From contig NC_134827.1 in assembly GCF_004210375.1 (NCBI RefSeq), positions 103,277,285 through 103,341,284 on the forward strand: 64,000 nt of DNA, written 5' to 3'. How positions within the stretch are numbered: the first letter of the stretch is position 1; every line of letters begins with the position of its first letter. This DNA comes from Tachypleus tridentatus. Lineage: Eukaryota > Arthropoda > Merostomata > Xiphosura > Limulidae. A program made the position numbers and the translations under genes. The notes under the pieces are model-generated. The model saw nothing but the letters and a program-made list of their open reading frames with translations, was not told the origin of the DNA and searched no databases. This document shows positions 63,362 through 64,000 of this stretch, in pieces.

Positions 63362-64000
63362 CTTACACTTACAGTAGCTTGTGAGGAAACACTTTACACT
63401 TACAGTAGCTTGTGAGGAAACACTTTACACTTACAGTAGCTTGTGAGGAAACACTTTACACTTACAGTAGCTTGTGAGGAAACACTTTACACTTACAGTA
63501 GCTTGTGAGGAAACACTTTACACTTACAGTAGCTTGTGAGGAAACACTTTACACTTACAGTAGCTTGTGAGGAAACACTTTACACTTCCAGTAGCTTGTG
63601 AGGAAACACTTTACACTTCCAGTAGCTTGTGAGGAAACACTTTACACTTACAGTAGCTTGTGAGGAAACACTTTACACTTCCAGTAGCTTGTGAGGAAAC
63701 ACTTTACACTTCCAGTAGCTTGTGAGGAAACACTTTACACTTACAGTAGCTTGTGAGGAAACACTTTACACTTCCAGTAGCTTGTGAGGAAACACTTTAC
63801 ACTTACAGTAGCTTGTGAGGAAACACTTTACACTTACAGTAGCTTGTGAGGAAACACTTTACACTTCCAGTAGCTTGTGAGGAAACACTTTACACTTCCA
63901 GTAGCTTGTGAGGAAACACTTTACACTTCCAGTAGCTTGTGAGGAGACACTTACACTTACAGTAGCTTGTGAGGAGACACTTTACACTTACAGTAGCTTG
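63362..64000. repeat. 31-bp minisatellite, about 20 units, runs off the window
   Basis: Unit CACTTTACACTTACAGTAGC plus TTGTGAGGAAA, period 31. The variants CTTACAG and CTTCCAG are interspersed: the first seven units all have A, then mixed. The last units carry GAGGAGAC. The right end lies beyond base 64000. Confidence 0.96.

Noticed and set aside
57143-64000. SEFIR-domain exons of the receptor
   Set aside because: Looked for on the plus strand and not found; the region is mostly the DIRS-like element and repeats.

Overview
The window is nuclear DNA from an animal. It is AT-rich, and it has GT-AG introns, dense SINEs, LINE, Penelope-like, DIRS-like and MITE sequences, and many minisatellites. 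The two conserved multi-exon genes and the character of the tRNA-derived SINE suggest an arthropod. My best guess is a horseshoe crab, from my recollection that this SINE is abundant there; that could not be checked here. Nothing looks prokaryotic.

Layout. 1-8.1 kb is mostly minisatellite: a 43-bp array (1-1478), nine 42-bp units (1904-2281) and about 75 units of 30 bp (5881-8123), with a CpG-dense patch at 2.36-2.50 kb. From 8.7 to 18.4 kb there is a dense field of tRNA-derived SINEs in both orientations. Inside it lies a compact two-exon gene for a small secreted protein of unknown family (15485-16159). From 38.9 down to 22.4 kb, on the minus strand, lies most of an Abl-family non-receptor tyrosine kinase gene: nine exons for SH3, SH2, kinase, a long tail and a C-terminal actin-binding domain. 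Its introns carry MITEs and SINE or Penelope-tail relics. The 5' exon(s) of Abl lie above 38.9 kb and were not found.

42.65-49.07 kb is transposon territory: a 500-N gap, the GIY-YIG end of a Penelope-like element with a hammerhead-like motif, and two broken copies of an I-clade-like LINE. From 50.3 to 57.1 kb, on the plus strand, are five phase-consistent exons of a receptor ectodomain plus transmembrane segment that resembles the IL-17 receptor family (IL17RD-like). The cytoplasmic part is not in view. Its introns hold a dimeric 43-bp minisatellite and a near-perfect palindrome. A decayed DIRS-like retrotransposon with inverted terminal repeats fills about 57.39-62.10 kb. The right end holds a possible minus-strand terminal exon and a 31-bp minisatellite that runs off the window.

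How it fits together. Abl (intracellular signalling and actin remodelling) and the IL-17R-like receptor (extracellular cytokine sensing) are independent, oppositely oriented genes separated by mobile DNA. I see no operon-like or defence-island logic. The most unusual points are: frame-breaking indels confined to the two exons holding most of SH2 and the kinase core of Abl, plus one near its stop; a splice donor of the receptor gene copied by a tandem duplication; three loci sharing a hammerhead-like motif; and a DIRS-like element whose ends can be recognised.
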